A stretch of DNA of 64,000 nucleotides, taken from positions 33,072,761-33,136,760 of the forward strand of contig NC_090730.1 of NCBI RefSeq assembly GCF_036898095.1, written 5' to 3'. Source of the stretch: Palaemon carinicauda (taxonomy: Eukaryota > Arthropoda > Malacostraca > Decapoda > Palaemonidae). Every line of letters starts with the position of its first letter. Positions within the stretch are counted from its first letter, which is position 1. Shown here one piece after another: positions 63,655 through 64,000 of the stretch. The notes below the pieces were generated by a model. That model ran no database searches, was not told where the DNA came from, and saw only the letters and a list, made by a program, of their open reading frames with translations. The position numbers were made by a program, and so were the translations under genes.

Positions 63655-63885
63655 GGCTGCCGGCGGCTATGCCAGCAGCAGGCAGCCATGACAACTCCCG
63701 GCGGCTATGCCAGCAGCAGGCAGCCATGACAACTGCTGGCGGCCATGTTGGCTGCTGGCGACCGTGTGTTTTGCATACTGTCGGCGGTTATGACGGCTGC
63801 CGGCGGCTATGCAAGCTGCTAGTAGTCATGCCATCTGTCGGCAGCCATGAGGCTGGCAGCTGCTGGTAGCCATGATGGCTGTGGG
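63655..63885 (+). repeat. GC-rich minisatellite
   Basis: Two nearly identical units of about 51 bp (CCGGCGGCTATGCCAGCAGC and AGGCAGCCATGACAACT) at 63658-63745, then several diverged units (GGCGGCCATG, GGCGGTTATG, GGCAGCCATGA) to about 63885. Frames over it are artefacts of the repeat. Confidence 0.75.
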
Positions 63886-64000
63886 TGGGAAGTCCCTTCT
63901 GTCACTAAGGTTCTTCAGTTCTCCCTTGGAGTGCTGGCCACAAATTCTGTTGTCGGAGTATTACTCTGGTCGGCAGTAGGCCGTCCAGGTCAGCAGTAGG

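Larger units (their letters stand above)
62085..64000 (+). repeat. 5' part of an unclassified repeat family, right copy
   Basis: It starts TTTTTGGGCTCAAGCCATG at about 62080 and aligns with the reversed left-edge copy. Around 62392-62540 it has CAAGATGGCGGAG with an open frame from ATG 62397 (MAEIPNSVAISHGG, then RIIKQSPAYFASGK) ending at TCTGGAAAGTTGAGTA, a block shared with the left copy and a possible exon 1 with donor. Downstream, 63240-63450 has a duplicated CAGACCCTAGGCTG..AGAATAG..CCTAGGATGG segment, followed by a minisatellite. It runs off the right edge, so the coding part is not seen. Confidence 0.5.

Overview
The window is eukaryotic and gene-poor. Host genes are broken into short exons with GT/AG introns, polyadenylation signals are present, and most of the DNA is transposable elements. 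The element mix (DIRS-type tyrosine-recombinase retrotransposons, RTE-like LINEs, pogo-like elements with TA target duplications, long TA and GA microsatellites) suggests a large arthropod genome. A decapod crustacean, perhaps a caridean shrimp, fits best, but that is an inference from repeat style and not a species identification.

Two conserved host genes lie tail to tail. RBMX2 (spliceosomal RRM protein) is on the + strand: one internal exon (22597-22753) carries the last strand of the RRM and the segment after it, and the terminal exon (47408-48033) carries the Ser/Lys/Arg-rich tail. About 24.65 kb of intron, packed with nested transposons, separates them. GTF3C3 (TFIIIC subunit 3) is on the - strand: a 70-nt exon (61405-61474) and the terminal exon (59663-60398) encode the C-terminal TPR region. 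About 11.6 kb of LINE, pogo-like and DIRS debris lies between the two stop codons.

The rest is mainly DIRS retrotransposons of at least four families. Family I has two same-strand copies: A (about 3112-8393, internally deleted) and B (about 8931-15413, nearly complete, with gag, RT/RNase H/methyltransferase and tyrosine recombinase, two matching inverted terminal repeats and an internal complementary region that reads as the reverse complement of the joined termini). Family II (about 32520-39056, +) is also complete in structure but carries one stop in gag, one stop in RT and frame breaks in RNase H. It sits inside an older - strand DIRS (family III) whose pieces lie at 39057-40058, 31932-32519 and about 27070-29134. 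A 2.8 kb pogo-like element with a TA duplication further splits the RT of that older copy at the codon for the tyrosine of its YLDE active-site motif. Decayed DIRS remnants also lie at about 15715-19818 (+), 49850-51080 (-) and 57768-57985 (-), and DIRS end pieces at 58019-58590.

Two RTE-like LINE copies (about 42319-45590 and 52350-55895, both -) and a truncated, internally deleted non-LTR element (40060-41750, -) fill much of the remainder. Both window edges carry related copies of another, unclassified family: its 5' leader starts near 2618 (- strand) and near 62085 (+ strand), and at the left edge a cysteine-rich reading frame runs out of the window behind a good splice acceptor.

No rRNA, tRNA, CRISPR or prokaryotic operon features were seen. 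The best leads are the DIRS biology: a 21-bp heptad minisatellite inside gag, an SR-like domain in another gag, splice-donor-like element termini, and the terminus/ICR arrangement.
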